Shown in pieces: positions 46,911 to 56,636 of a stretch of 64,000 nucleotides of DNA; positions within the stretch are counted from its first letter, which is position 1; every line of letters starts with the position of its first letter. This DNA comes from Brasenia schreberi (lineage: Eukaryota > Streptophyta > Magnoliopsida > Nymphaeales > Cabombaceae). Position numbers and translations under genes: made by a program. The stretch is taken from positions 4,775,001-4,839,000 of the forward strand of contig JAYKKT010000046.1 in the NCBI GenBank assembly GCA_036023115.1, written 5' to 3'. Below the pieces are notes generated by a model. The model was not told the DNA's origin and ran no database searches. It was given only the letters and a program-made list of their open reading frames with translations.

Positions 46911-47696
46911 ATGGCGCAGGGTAGGCCACCTTGGCTCAGGTTGGCAACTCAACGTTTTGATCCGCAGCCTCGACCGGTGATGCCGCCCGCCCGCCTAATA
47001 CCTAGCTTTAATGCCTTGTTTGGTCAGGCATCAGCAACATCAGAACCGGCTGGACCAGTACCACCTTCATCGGCATCGACACCTGCGCTACCAGCGCCTG
47101 CGCAGATACCAGGACCTTCGCCAACAGAGCCAGCACCTGCATCGGTAGCGACACCACCTTCACCTGCATTACGGCCAACTGCACCCACACCATCAACACC
47201 GCCACCGCCACCAGAACCTTCACCTGCACCACCAGCGCCTTCGTCGGGGCCGACTGTACTGACACCGTCATCGACGTCACCAGCACCAGCACCAGCGCCA
47301 GAGCCAGCGCCACGGACTCCACCGGCACAAACAGCAGAGGTACCAATATCATTAATAGTATCTCCTTCGCCGCCTGCAGTTGAACTGCCACCATTGACAT
47401 TACCACCTCCGCTAGAAGAAGCATCACTTGTTCCAGCAGCACCAGCACCAATACCACCACCTGCACCATCAACAGCAATGGCACCAGCACCGCCTCCACC
47501 TGAGATAGCAGCAGCACCCACACCACCTAAGTCACCACCAGCAACATCAGCTCCACAGCCAACGGCCACAACAGAATCACCTACACCATCACCAGTTCCA
47601 CCTCCACCAACAACAGAACGGGCAACAACCCTGCTCCCACTTTCCAAAGAACCTCAACCGCTGCCATATCGAGCTTCAATCCGTTTGCCATCCTAA
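46911..47696 (+). pseudogene. Proline-rich protein, 3'-truncated copy 3
   Basis: Matches copies 1 and 2 through LSKEPQPLP, then at about 47666 switches to unrelated sequence and stops after a few residues (261 codons in all). The conserved C-terminal domain and the normal 3' flank are missing. Internal indels remain in frame: plus four residues in the PAPAPEP run and minus ten residues (APEAPELTPP). It keeps the promoter region and ATG, so a Pro-rich fragment could still be made; whether it is expressed is unknown. Confidence 0.85.
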
Positions 47697-47735
47697 AAGG
47701 AAGGGGAGAAAACGGTTTGAAAGAATTTGACGGGA
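47666..47735 (+). repeat. 70-bp sequence duplicated from downstream of PRP copy 2
   Basis: ATATCGAGCTT...GAATTTGACG matches 44986-45055 with about 90 percent identity. It marks the breakpoint of the deletion that removed the PRP 3' end. Confidence 0.85.
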
Positions 47736-47739
47736 CTTA

Positions 47740-48445
47740 TGTTTGTATATCAAAAAAGTCTTAGATATAGATAATTCTAAACTTTCTAAAGATTTAGACT
47801 TATTAGCATCATTTTCAAAGAATTTTATATCCTTAGAAACATATAATTTATCATTGACAGGATCAAAACATCAGTAACCTTTTTTGTCTATGCCATAACC
47901 AAGAAATACACATAAAATGACCCTAAGAGACTTATAATTTTTATCCGTATAAACAAAATATCTGCACCCAAAAACTCTAAGTCTTTCATAATAAGGAAGA
48001 AGATTATATAGTTTTTGAAGGAGAGAAATATTTTCAAGTTTGGATCAAGGAATTTTATTAATAAGATATACCGCAGTAAGAGTAGCTTCTGCCCATGCAA
48101 ACTTAGGAACATTACTGGCAATTAACATAGTTTGACATGTTTCTATGATATGTCTATTTTTCTCTCAGCCAAGCCATTTTGTTGAGAGGTTTTGGTGCAT
48201 GATTTTTCATGCAAAATTCTATTAGTTTCAACAAACTTTTGAAACTCATTTTACACATATTCTCCTCCTAAATCAGATCTAAAAATCTTAATAGTGGAGC
48301 CAAATTGATTTTTTACCATATTACAAAAGGTTACAAACTTTTCAAACACTTCGAACTTGTGTTTCAAAATATATATCTAAGTAAAGTGAGTAAAATCATC
48401 TACAAATATTACATAGTGTTGAACTCCTTCCTTAAACATATTCAA
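47740..48445 (-). mobile_element. Degenerate copia integrase fragment
   Basis: On the minus strand, copia integrase C-terminal sequence with stops: HIIETCQTMLIASNVPKFAWAEA-like, then AVYLINKIP, LRVFGCRYFVYTDKN and VFLGYGIDKKGY. No LTRs nearby. A different copia lineage from elements 1 and 2. Non-functional fragment. Confidence 0.8.
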
Positions 48446-48454
48446 AAGAATGAA

Positions 48455-48722
48455 ATCAAAGGCTCTTAATCATATCAAGGGTGGTATTCCTATACAAATT
48501 TGGAAAATACTAGGAGAAATATTAATCACTTGGCTTAGAAGACTATTTATTAAAATATGAAAAAACCAAAAGATGACCGAGGAATGGAGAGCAACTACAC
48601 TTATACCCATATATAAGAACAAGGGAGACATTCAAAATTGTGTGAATTATCGATGTATAAGTTAGAGCCATACTATGAAATTGTGGGAAAGCATTATCGA
48701 ATATAGGTTAAGACAGTATTGT
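48455..48722 (+). mobile_element. Degenerate RTE-type LINE reverse-transcriptase fragment
   Basis: Translated plus strand gives GIPIQIWKILGE, then EEWRATTLIPIYKNKGDIQNC, VNYRCI and SHTMKLWESIIEYRLR. This is the conserved RT block of plant RTE LINEs, interrupted by at least two stops. Confidence 0.85.
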
Positions 48723-49215
48723 CTGATGCGTATCATATCGTGCATCACTCTGCTCCACTATACGGGTGTATCGTAGTGTATCGTACTTTAATATTAAAAA
48801 TAGAAAAATATTTTTAAAAAATCAAGAAAAATTAGTAAAAATCCAAAAAAAACTGAAAAAATCTAGTAATTACTTTAAATTCATATAATGCAAAGTTTAG
48901 TACAGATTGAGCATTCAACATTGAACAATTACATCCAAATTTACATATTTTGAATCAAGAAAATGAAATACATTTACATTTTACAAATTGTAATTAAGAT
49001 CATCAACTAAATAATCTTCATCTTCTCCCTGCTAAAAGTCCTCATCATCATCAGCAGCACCTTTTGCGTGGAAATCAAATTCTTCGTCTTTTTGATACGG
49101 TTATTGCGCTCCTTCCAAATTAATCCATGCAATATCTTCTTTAGTTAGGAGGGCATTTTCTTCACTATCTTCTATAATTAAGTCTTCTAATATATCAAAA
49201 TTATCCAAACTTATT
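48722..49215. repeat. Direct repeat, copy A (hAT C-terminal region)
   Basis: About 490 bp repeated at 49618-50120 with roughly 85 percent identity by eye. Begins with TATCGTATCGTA-type sequence. On the minus strand it includes the acidic C-terminal tail of a hAT transposase (DEDYLVDDL). Confidence 0.8.
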
Positions 49216-49369
49216 AGATCAAATTGGCTTTCTTGTCTATTTACTTTTTTTAATTGCCAACAACAAAGAAAGATAAATAATTAGTAAATAATATTAACAA
49301 TTGAAGTCAAACAATTTATTCATTGAATTGAACATTTAAGTACTAACTACTAAGTAATACAATATTACC

Positions 49370-49595
49370 TTTCACGAAGGCGCATATTACAATGAATAAA
49401 AACTAAATCATTCAGTCGCTTATGTTCCAACTTGTTGCGCTTTTTTGTATAGATGTGTTCAAAGACACTTTAATTCCTTTTACAACCAGTTGCACTACAA
49501 GTTTAACTCAAAACTTTGACTGCAAAATCTTAAGGTTCGGGCAATCAGTTTCAGACCTATTCCACCAAACATCTATAAAAAAAGACAAACATTAG
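49370..49595 (-). pseudogene. hAT transposase C-terminal dimerisation domain, remnant
   Basis: Minus strand reads WWNRSETDCPNLKILQSKF, a stop, VVQLVVKGIKVSLNTSIQ and a LVYVH-like FLFIVICAF region. It matches the plant hAT signature WWxxxGxxxPxLxxLAxRVLSxxCSSSGCERNWSVFExIHTKKRN, with frameshifts and stops. Confidence 0.8.
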
Positions 49596-49617
49596 AGACA
49601 TAATCCACAATAATATA

Positions 49618-50120
49618 AGATGCAATATTGTATGACGCATATCGTTGGGCTCCACGATACGGGCATATCGTATCGTATCGTATCATACTTTAATATTAAA
49701 ATAATAAAAAAATATTTAACAATTAAGAAAATTAGTATAAATTCTAAAAAAATCTAAAACAAATATGGAAAAATCTGATAATTACTTTAAATTCATATAA
49801 TGCAAAGTTTAGCACAGATTGAACATTCAACATTGAATAATTGCATCCAAAATTACATATTTTGAAGTAAAAAAATGAAATACATTTACATTTTACATAT
49901 TGTAAATTTGTATCAAGATCATTAACTAAATAATCTTCATCTTCTACTTGATAAAGATTCAAAGTTTCTCATCACCTTCTGCTTTAAAATGAAAACCTTC
50001 ATCTCCTTTGTGATGTTGTTGCACTTCAAATTAATTCATGCAAAGTCTTCTTCAATTATGAGTGAATTTTCTTCGTTATCTTCCATAATCCACTCATCTA
50101 ATATATCAAAATTAACAAAC
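49618..50120. repeat. Direct repeat, copy B (hAT C-terminal region)
   Basis: Second copy of 48722-49215. It lies between the dimerisation-domain remnant and the body of the transposase, so it interrupts the gene. Confidence 0.8.
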
Positions 50121-50699
50121 TGCTATCTTTGTACATATAGTTGTCATATTTGCTAATTTTCATATGTGAGCAAAAGAATGAGCTCAATTTCTTTGATTAT
50201 TGACTCTATGACACCTCAGTGATGTGATATTATTACTTGATGATATCCCTTTTTTTCTTACTAGAGACTAGCTTTTTAACTAATGCTTAAGCTTCATTTC
50301 TCACTTCACAGACTGAGTTAAGCCTCACACACGTTGATCATTTTCAACTCAATGAAAGTCACGTAAGGTGAACCCTAAAATAGTGAAGTTGTGAAATGCC
50401 CACTCAATGAATCGAGACAACCAAATGTTTTTAATTGTTTGCAATCTCATGAAATTGAAAATTGCTAGCAGAAATATACCTAAAGGTTGGCAACAGAATG
50501 GAAAATAATTTTGTCACAATTTTTATTTTTCATAAATTATTCTTATTCAATAAATAAAATTATAAACCAAAATTACAAGCATAGGGAAGTGAAGAGAAGT
50601 GAAGAGAGGCCATAAACCTGAAAAAAAAAAAATTTAAAAAATTGAAAAAAAAATTGGGTGTATCGCCCGTATCATACGATACGGATAACACTGATAAGA
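50121..50699. other. Interior of the hAT remnant region, non-coding
   Basis: AT-rich, no coding similarity seen. Contains GTGTATCGCCCGTATCATACGATACGG near 50657-50683, related to the start of the direct repeats. Confidence 0.5.
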
Positions 50700-51840
50700 T
50701 GTATTGATTTAAGATAATTTACCTTGACGCATAGTAGTGCGGTTGCGAATTGCTACAAGCAAACCCATCAAGTGAAGAGCATTATCATAGATCTCCATCT
50801 CTCGATGTATAGCATCTGCTCTGCTCTCATCAAGGACTAATCTATCTATACAATCAATGATGCCTCGATTAACCTCACCATCCCTTTTGAAACTTGTTGA
50901 GTACCTGAATGATGGTTTAGATAATATGTTGCTACATGAATAGGCTGATGCAATTGTTTATTCCATCTATTATTAATAATTTTCCACACGAGCACATAAT
51001 CTCTCTTTTTTTCATTAAAATTATTTCTAATGGCTTCTTTTCCCTATCTATGGCTTCATAAAAGTAGCCCATAGATGGTTTCTCCTCGCTAGCAGTCAAT
51101 CTCAAAACCTTCACTAATAGACATTTAATCATCAATAGTCTAACACGTGCATTCCAAAATATACTCCTAAAGATTGTCTCGGAAATCTCATTCAACTTTC
51201 GGTTTCTTCTATTCTAAGAAAACTCTACAAATTGTTGTTATTAATTTGAGGAGAACATTTTCTTCAATGCTTGCTTCTATCTCATAATACTCTATATAGA
51301 TAATAAGTTTGTTGCATACTGAGTTGCAAGCTTCCACCTGTTCGAAAAAGCTCTGCACCTTATATATATATCCTCATCATACACAAAACAAATGCATGAT
51401 TGTAAATGAATTTTGTGATATCTTGGCAACACTCAGTTCCTTCCTTTATCTCATCCATCTCACCAATATCCTCAAGGATGAGATCTAAACAATGAACTGT
51501 ACATGGTGTCTAGTAGAAAGTTCATAAGTATCAGTTAACTCCTTCACAACTACTTTATAGTTAACTGCATTATCTGTAATCAATTTGACTACATTCTCTA
51601 GCCCAACCTCGCTTATCACCTTATCAAATTCTTATCGTAGGATCTCCGCAGTGTGCCTCTTTTCTAACATGTCTAGAGATCTCAAAAACATAAGTCCTTT
51701 TAAGACCGTAAATAAGAAAGTTTAGCAAGATCATTCCTCGCCTATCTGTTCATCCATCTACCATGATAGTGCAATCTGTCTCCTTCCATGACTCTCTCAA
51801 AGTCGATCAGTATTCTTGCACTTCAATGACGGTCTTATTT
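50700..51840 (-). pseudogene. hAT transposase body (DUF659-type), remnant
   Basis: Minus-strand decayed transposase. Segments in order: CTIMVDG and RRGMILLNFL-like, TPCTVHCLDLILEDIGEMDEI, then LRRNHLWATFMKP/KPSMGYFYEAIDREKKP, and DRLVLDESRADAIHREMEIYDNALHLMG. The longest clean piece is 50932-51195. Several frameshifts and stops. Transposase once moved hAT elements; now inactive. Confidence 0.85.
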
Positions 51841-51843
51841 AAG

Positions 51844-51926
51844 ATCAGAAGTGGGATTTGAACCCACGCCCTCTCACGAGGACCAGAACTTGAGTCTGGC
51901 GCCTTAGACCACTCGGCCATCCTGAC
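51844..51926 (-). tRNA. tRNA-Leu (anticodon CAA), possibly a pseudogene
   Basis: Full cloverleaf on the minus strand: acceptor GTCAGGA, D-arm GCCGAGTGGTCTAAGGC, anticodon arm CCAGA-CTCAAGT-TCTGG with CAA, long variable arm CCTC-GTGA-GAGG, and T-arm GTGGG-TTCAAAT-CCCAC. A-box and B-box are canonical and there is no intron. The last acceptor base is T (a G-U pair with base 1). The following discriminator base is C, while leucine tRNAs use A. No TTTT terminator follows within about 60 bp. These points suggest it may not work. It directly abuts the hAT remnant. Confidence 0.8.
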
Positions 51927-52235
51927 CATTTCAGCGGAAATTTTGTAGGGAAGCAAAAACTGAACTCCACGAACTTGACTCTTCCAATCAGGTTTGGGTT
52001 GACATGAAAATTTGTAATGCTGGATCCAATTAAATGACCTAGAGTTTGGATTGCTTACATAAATAATGCAAATTAGGTTGTATTATTGGATATATGTCAG
52101 ATTAAGTTGGTTCAGATGGAAATATTTACCCAATCCAATTAATTGATAATTGGATCCCTTTCCATTACAATGCATACTAAATGGTTCAAGTTATGTGATG
52201 TCCATATCCAAACCTTGCAAAGAAACTTCATTCAA

Positions 52236-52237
52236 CA

Positions 52238-52290
<53 letters not shown>
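52236..52290. repeat. (TA)n(GA)n microsatellite
   Basis: Compound run of TA repeats followed by GA repeats. Confidence 0.95.
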
Positions 52291-52293
<3 letters not shown>

Positions 52294-53328
52294 TTCTTGT
52301 CAAGGCTAAATACTAACATGTAGGGCTAGGGTCCGGTCCACTTTTCAAGATTACGCATGATCCCTACCACGTACGTCCTTGACTAAGACTTAGTCTTCGA
52401 TTAAGGCCCTTGACCGACTGTTGGTCCGAATCCACCAACTTCAATTGAAACAGTGGGAGCCTATCTTTTTCACCCCTTTATAGTTTTTTTTTTTCTTACT
52501 TGAAAAGTCAAATGTTAGACTATGGTGTTCTGATCGGTTGCTGGCCCGAGTCCTTTAGGTCTCCAGCCGGTTCCCGGACCGATTCTAACGGTGTCACCCT
52601 GACCAACGGGCGTTCCTCTTGAGTTTGACTCGACGCTAGGCTCGGAAAGGAACACTTGTAGCACGTTCAACAAAGGACGGAAGAGAAAGTTAAAGAGAGG
52701 AATTCAAACTCCTTTTAAGTGTTTTACTAAACTGACATCATAATAGTTGAAAATTCAACAGGTGTTCATGGTGAAGAATGGATCGGGTTAGACCCAAACG
52801 GAATGCCTTCCAAACCCTATTAAATCTAATGAGCTGAATGAACCGAACAGGGAACGGTCATGACTTGTTAGTGAACCCAGAATCTTGTTTTTCGAGCTAA
52901 TAAGTTAGTTTAGGCAGATTGTTAAACAAGCTAAACCTCGTCCAAGTTAAAACCATAAAGATGATACGTTTTTCTTGAGTTAAATGCTAATATGTTTCGA
53001 TATTGAGCTCGATGGTGATCAAGAATTTATGTAGCCAGCCGACACTTATTGCCGGAAAAGTTTTGGTTTTGGTAGTTCTGTTTATGGTTTTTCTCTTGGT
53101 AAACCCGATAGGACCTGTTCTAGGTCTTATGGTAAAATGGTATTCGGAGCTGGATATATCTAGATCCACATTCAGATGAGGAAGGGTAGAAAAGTCTTTT
53201 ACTTCAGACATGGAGACTCATTATGGGTTGTTCGGTGGTTCGTTAGCGTCCAAAGTGCATTTTGGGTTCGTCTCGTGGTCGTGATCTCTCTCGTTGCCTC
53301 TGCGCCTAGCCGAGCTAGCTGATCAACA
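52291..53328. other. Intergenic, upstream of the calmodulin-like gene
   Basis: No gene or repeat recognised. The last few hundred bases must contain the promoter and 5' UTR of the gene at 53329, but I see no clear TATA box. Confidence 0.5.
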
Positions 53329-53892
53329 ATGGAAGCCAGAGCGCCACAGCGGACGCCCAGCCTTAGCCGGCGCCCCCCGCCTTCCTTCCGGCTCCGGAAC
53401 CCGAGCCTCAACACGCTGCGTCTGCGTCGGATATTCGATTCCTTCGACGAGAATGCCGACGGCAAGATCTCGTTCCAGGAGCTCGGCCACGCCATGGATC
53501 GGCTCGGCCTCGAAGTCGATCGGTCGGAGCTTGAGGAAGTCGTGTGCTCTATCATGGGATCCCCGTCCGTCAGCCTCGATTTCGACGGGTTCATGTCTAT
53601 GCACCGTTGGATCGGCGACGGGTTCTTCGGGGGCGATGAATCCGCCGAGGATTGCAAAGAGGCGGACGACTCGGACATGAAAGAGGCGTTCAAGGTGTTC
53701 GACGAGGACGGCGACGGGCTGATATCGGCGCCGGAGCTGCAGTCGGTGCTTGGGAAGCTGGGGCTAGCTGAAGGGAACGAGATCGAACGGGTTCACCGGA
53801 TGATCCGGAGCGTCGATCGCAACCACGACGACCACGTCGATTTCCAGGAGTTCAAGATCATGATGCAGACCGCCCTTGTCAAGAGCGGCTGA
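53329..53892 (+). CDS. Calmodulin-like protein, CML42/CML43-like (187 aa)
   Basis: Intact intronless calcium sensor. The N-terminal SFRLRNPSLNTLRLRRIFDSFD is characteristic of the plant CML42/43 group. EF-hand 1 is residues 40-51 (DENADGKISFQE). The second hand (about 75-90) is degenerate, with only the exiting FDGF part left. EF-hand 3 is 125-136 (DEDGDGLISAPE). EF-hand 4 is 163-174 (DRNHDDHVDFQE), where the usual Gly at loop position 6 is Asp. Relatives act in calcium signalling in defence and trichome branching by binding target proteins. The third codon positions are strongly GC-rich compared with the flanks, common in plant CMLs. Length fits the family. Confidence 0.95.
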   Translation: MEARAPQRTPSLSRRPPPSFRLRNPSLNTLRLRRIFDSFDENADGKISFQELGHAMDRLGLEVDRSELEEVVCSIMGSPSVSLDFDGFMSMHRWIGDGFFGGDESAEDCKEADDSDMKEAFKVFDEDGDGLISAPELQSVLGKLGLAEGNEIERVHRMIRSVDRNHDDHVDFQEFKIMMQTALVKSG

Positions 53893-55913
53893 TCTTTAGT
53901 CTAACTATTACCACACCACACATCTGAGATTTTCTTTCTCATCTTTGTTTGGCAATTTGTGTAGAGACGGTAAAATAATTTGGCATTTACTTGTCATGGA
54001 TCAGAAAAGTCTAATCTTGTTTTGGTTCGACTTGTAGCATGGTTTTTTTCATGGAAATTTTAAGTTTTACAACCTGGTGAACTTTCTGGATTACTGCTTT
54101 GATTGCTGAAATTTACGCTTTACCGTCCAACTTTTCTAGGTATTGCACGGATCACCGCTTTTCCTGCTATATGAATGTGTGTGGACAGATTAAACCCGAG
54201 GCATCTGCTGCATAAACCTCTCTGCGATTTTAGCTACCGCCCTGCAGTGTTTGGCCCCGTCTTAATGAAGGGCCCATCTTGGGTGCCTATTTCTACACAT
54301 ACAAAGAAAACAATTACAAGTTATGTCAGAGTATTCAATAAGTTGTCTCATTTAAACTCAATGATGTCATATTCTTTAAATCTTTCACAAATGAGAAAAG
54401 GTCACAGATTTGGCCCGTGCCTCATTATGTTCGTATCATTCAAGTTTGTGTCTGGGTGAACAGCTGAACTCAAACATGACCCGATTGATATTACTTTAGG
54501 CGGTTTGTGTTCATGTACCTGGTTTCCGTGTTTGTCTGAAATCGCCAACCCCCTTCACTCAATTGATTCCGGCCATTAAGGATCCGGCACCTGCAAATCA
54601 CCAGGCGTCGTGCGTCACCGTTGTGGGAAAAGACTGGAGATTTGCCGACACCAATCGCATAAATGTTGTTTTTCCTCGTCTTTGGATTCTCGCCGGCTCG
54701 AGGATTCCCTTCTTCGCAGCGTCTCCGGCGAATTCATCCACCTCCGTGGAACAGTATTCCCTTCTTTGCAGTATGTCCAGCTAATACCCTTAGGAAAGGT
54801 TGACACATGTCACCCTCTCGTTTTGTTCAAACCCTAAAAATCTAATCTGTTGTATCTTCTTTCTCCTTATCCAATTTTACAACGATTTCACTATACAAAA
54901 AAGTAGCTGATTTATGTGATGAATAGGCTTGCAATCCACCCAATGTCAAGATTCTTTGGCGCCACTGCCACCTTCATATTATTAGGTGTCTGGCCTACAG
55001 TGATTGACGGCTATAGGTCATTATAACATACAAACTAAATCATAAGGTGTATTGGATTTTCAATGTACCATCTAATATTAAGCAAAAGTATTTTGAATAT
55101 TTATTATAATAGCAAAATATATTAAAAAACACATGAACTGAAGGAAAATTAATGTGCAGATAAACTTGCAAATCTTTACCATGAACTCTCCTTTGGGTTA
55201 CATTAACACAATCTACAATCTGATTGATATAGGTATACCTTTCGGTTCTAAAAATGTGATCTTAGAGATTTGGTGTATATATATAATATATATGACATTG
55301 ATAATATTTTTAAGTTCTAACAAATTCAAACAAATCTCAACAATCTATTTTTACCGATAAAATCTAAGATTTAAAATTTTAAAAGTAAAAGTGTTAATCT
55401 GAATAATGTATACCTACAAAAAATCTCAACCGTTCCTTAAAAAAATGGATAATTAAGATTTGTTTGAATTTACTAATAGATAAGAGTGCTAACATAATAG
55501 ATTATATAAAGTGATATGAATATAATAAAAAGTATTCTGCATTATTTTAAATATCCTCACAATTGTATTCTTATCCTAGAAAAGTAAGGGTCGAACACAA
55601 TAATGGCTTATCTAGGTCAACGAGAAAATCGATGATATTTAATGGACATCACTATCGTTGCTTACATGAGAAGGTGTCTGATAGCTCTCTCTCTCTCTTA
55701 TATTATGTATATAAGCCTCTCGTTGAACTTCTCCAATTTTTGAGCAAGATTTTCAGAAATATGTTATCAACTGCAAGCTATTTAATTATCACCGATCTTT
55801 TAGGGGTTACATTGAAAATTTTCCTAATATGGTAGTTTGTTTGTTTTCCGTTGTTGATGGGTTTAGGAGTCGTAACTCGCAAGGCTGCTTCTTTCCTCAT
55901 TCATTTCGCGGCA
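53893..55913. other. Intergenic region
   Basis: No supported gene. The stretch 54560-54840 is somewhat GC-richer and has an open frame on each strand (54563-54784 plus, 54615-54806 minus), but neither has a known motif. The rest is AT-rich. Confidence 0.5.
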
Positions 55914-55950
55914 AAAGAGAGAGAGAGAGAGAGAGAGAGGCAAACCCTAG
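55914..55950 (+). promoter_or_regulatory. (GA)n leader and telo-box
   Basis: GA run at about 55915-55939 followed by AAACCCTAG at 55942-55950, six bases before the ATG. The AAACCCTA telo-box is frequent near the transcription start of plant genes active in dividing cells. Confidence 0.6.
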
Positions 55951-55955
55951 CCTAG

Positions 55956-56636
55956 ATGCTCCGTGCTTCCTTTGAATCGCCCGCTCGTCCACAGAAAGAG
56001 ACAATGACGACGCATTTCTGCAAGCAATCTAGGATTTTGGTGGCTGCAATCGCGAGGGAGAATGTTTTGCATGCCTCAGCTCCGGGGTTGGTGACTCCGG
56101 ACCCTGACTCTCCCAGTAATCACGTTTTTAGTTGCAGCTATGATTGTTCACGGTCCAGGGTTTGTTCCAGCGGTCAGTTGCCGGACGGATGCCGAACTCC
56201 TTCCTCCGGCGTCTTCGACTCGTTTGCCCCGGGCCCTGAGTCACTGAACATGGCGCCCAAACGGCAATGTAGATCTAGTGCAAAAATCCAAAGGTTCGGC
56301 ATGGTTTTGGGGTCTCTCAGCAAGTCCAAGATTTCGCGGGTTCTTAACTTCGATGACGTGGAGGAGGAGGCGAAACCGGAGGTGATCGGCGGGATGGAAG
56401 AAAAGGAGTTTCTCGAGCATATCTATGACGATTTATTGAATGCTATAGTTTCGAATCATTTGGAGGAATGTATTGTGAAGAAGAATTCGTTTCCTAGCCC
56501 TAGAACGCCGAGATGTGCGATGAAGCGGACCTTCGGTCCATGGGACGATTGCCCGCCAGCGCCGATCAAACCAAGGAGCGAACGATTTGTGGCGTCTGAA
56601 ACGCTCGGATCGTTGTGCCGGAGGCTTGAGTTCTGA
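55956..56636 (+). CDS. Unknown protein with C-terminal CPPAPxKPR motif (226 aa)
   Basis: Intronless open frame. I do not recognise the family with confidence. Visible features: a Ser/Pro-rich N-terminal half, a basic stretch (APKRQCRSSAKIQRFG), a short acidic region (FDDVEEEAKPEV), a predicted helix EEKEFLEHIYDDLLNAIVSN, and a conserved-looking C-terminus SPRTPRCAMKR...CPPAPIKPR. The TP...CPPAPxKxR arrangement recalls SIAMESE-related cyclin-dependent-kinase inhibitors. The spacing and the lack of their TPTSxxxRIP core make that a weak guess. The telo-box upstream would fit a cell-cycle-linked role. An in-frame alternative start lies 48 bp downstream (MTTHFC). Confidence 0.7.
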   Translation: MLRASFESPARPQKETMTTHFCKQSRILVAAIARENVLHASAPGLVTPDPDSPSNHVFSCSYDCSRSRVCSSGQLPDGCRTPSSGVFDSFAPGPESLNMAPKRQCRSSAKIQRFGMVLGSLSKSKISRVLNFDDVEEEAKPEVIGGMEEKEFLEHIYDDLLNAIVSNHLEECIVKKNSFPSPRTPRCAMKRTFGPWDDCPPAPIKPRSERFVASETLGSLCRRLEF

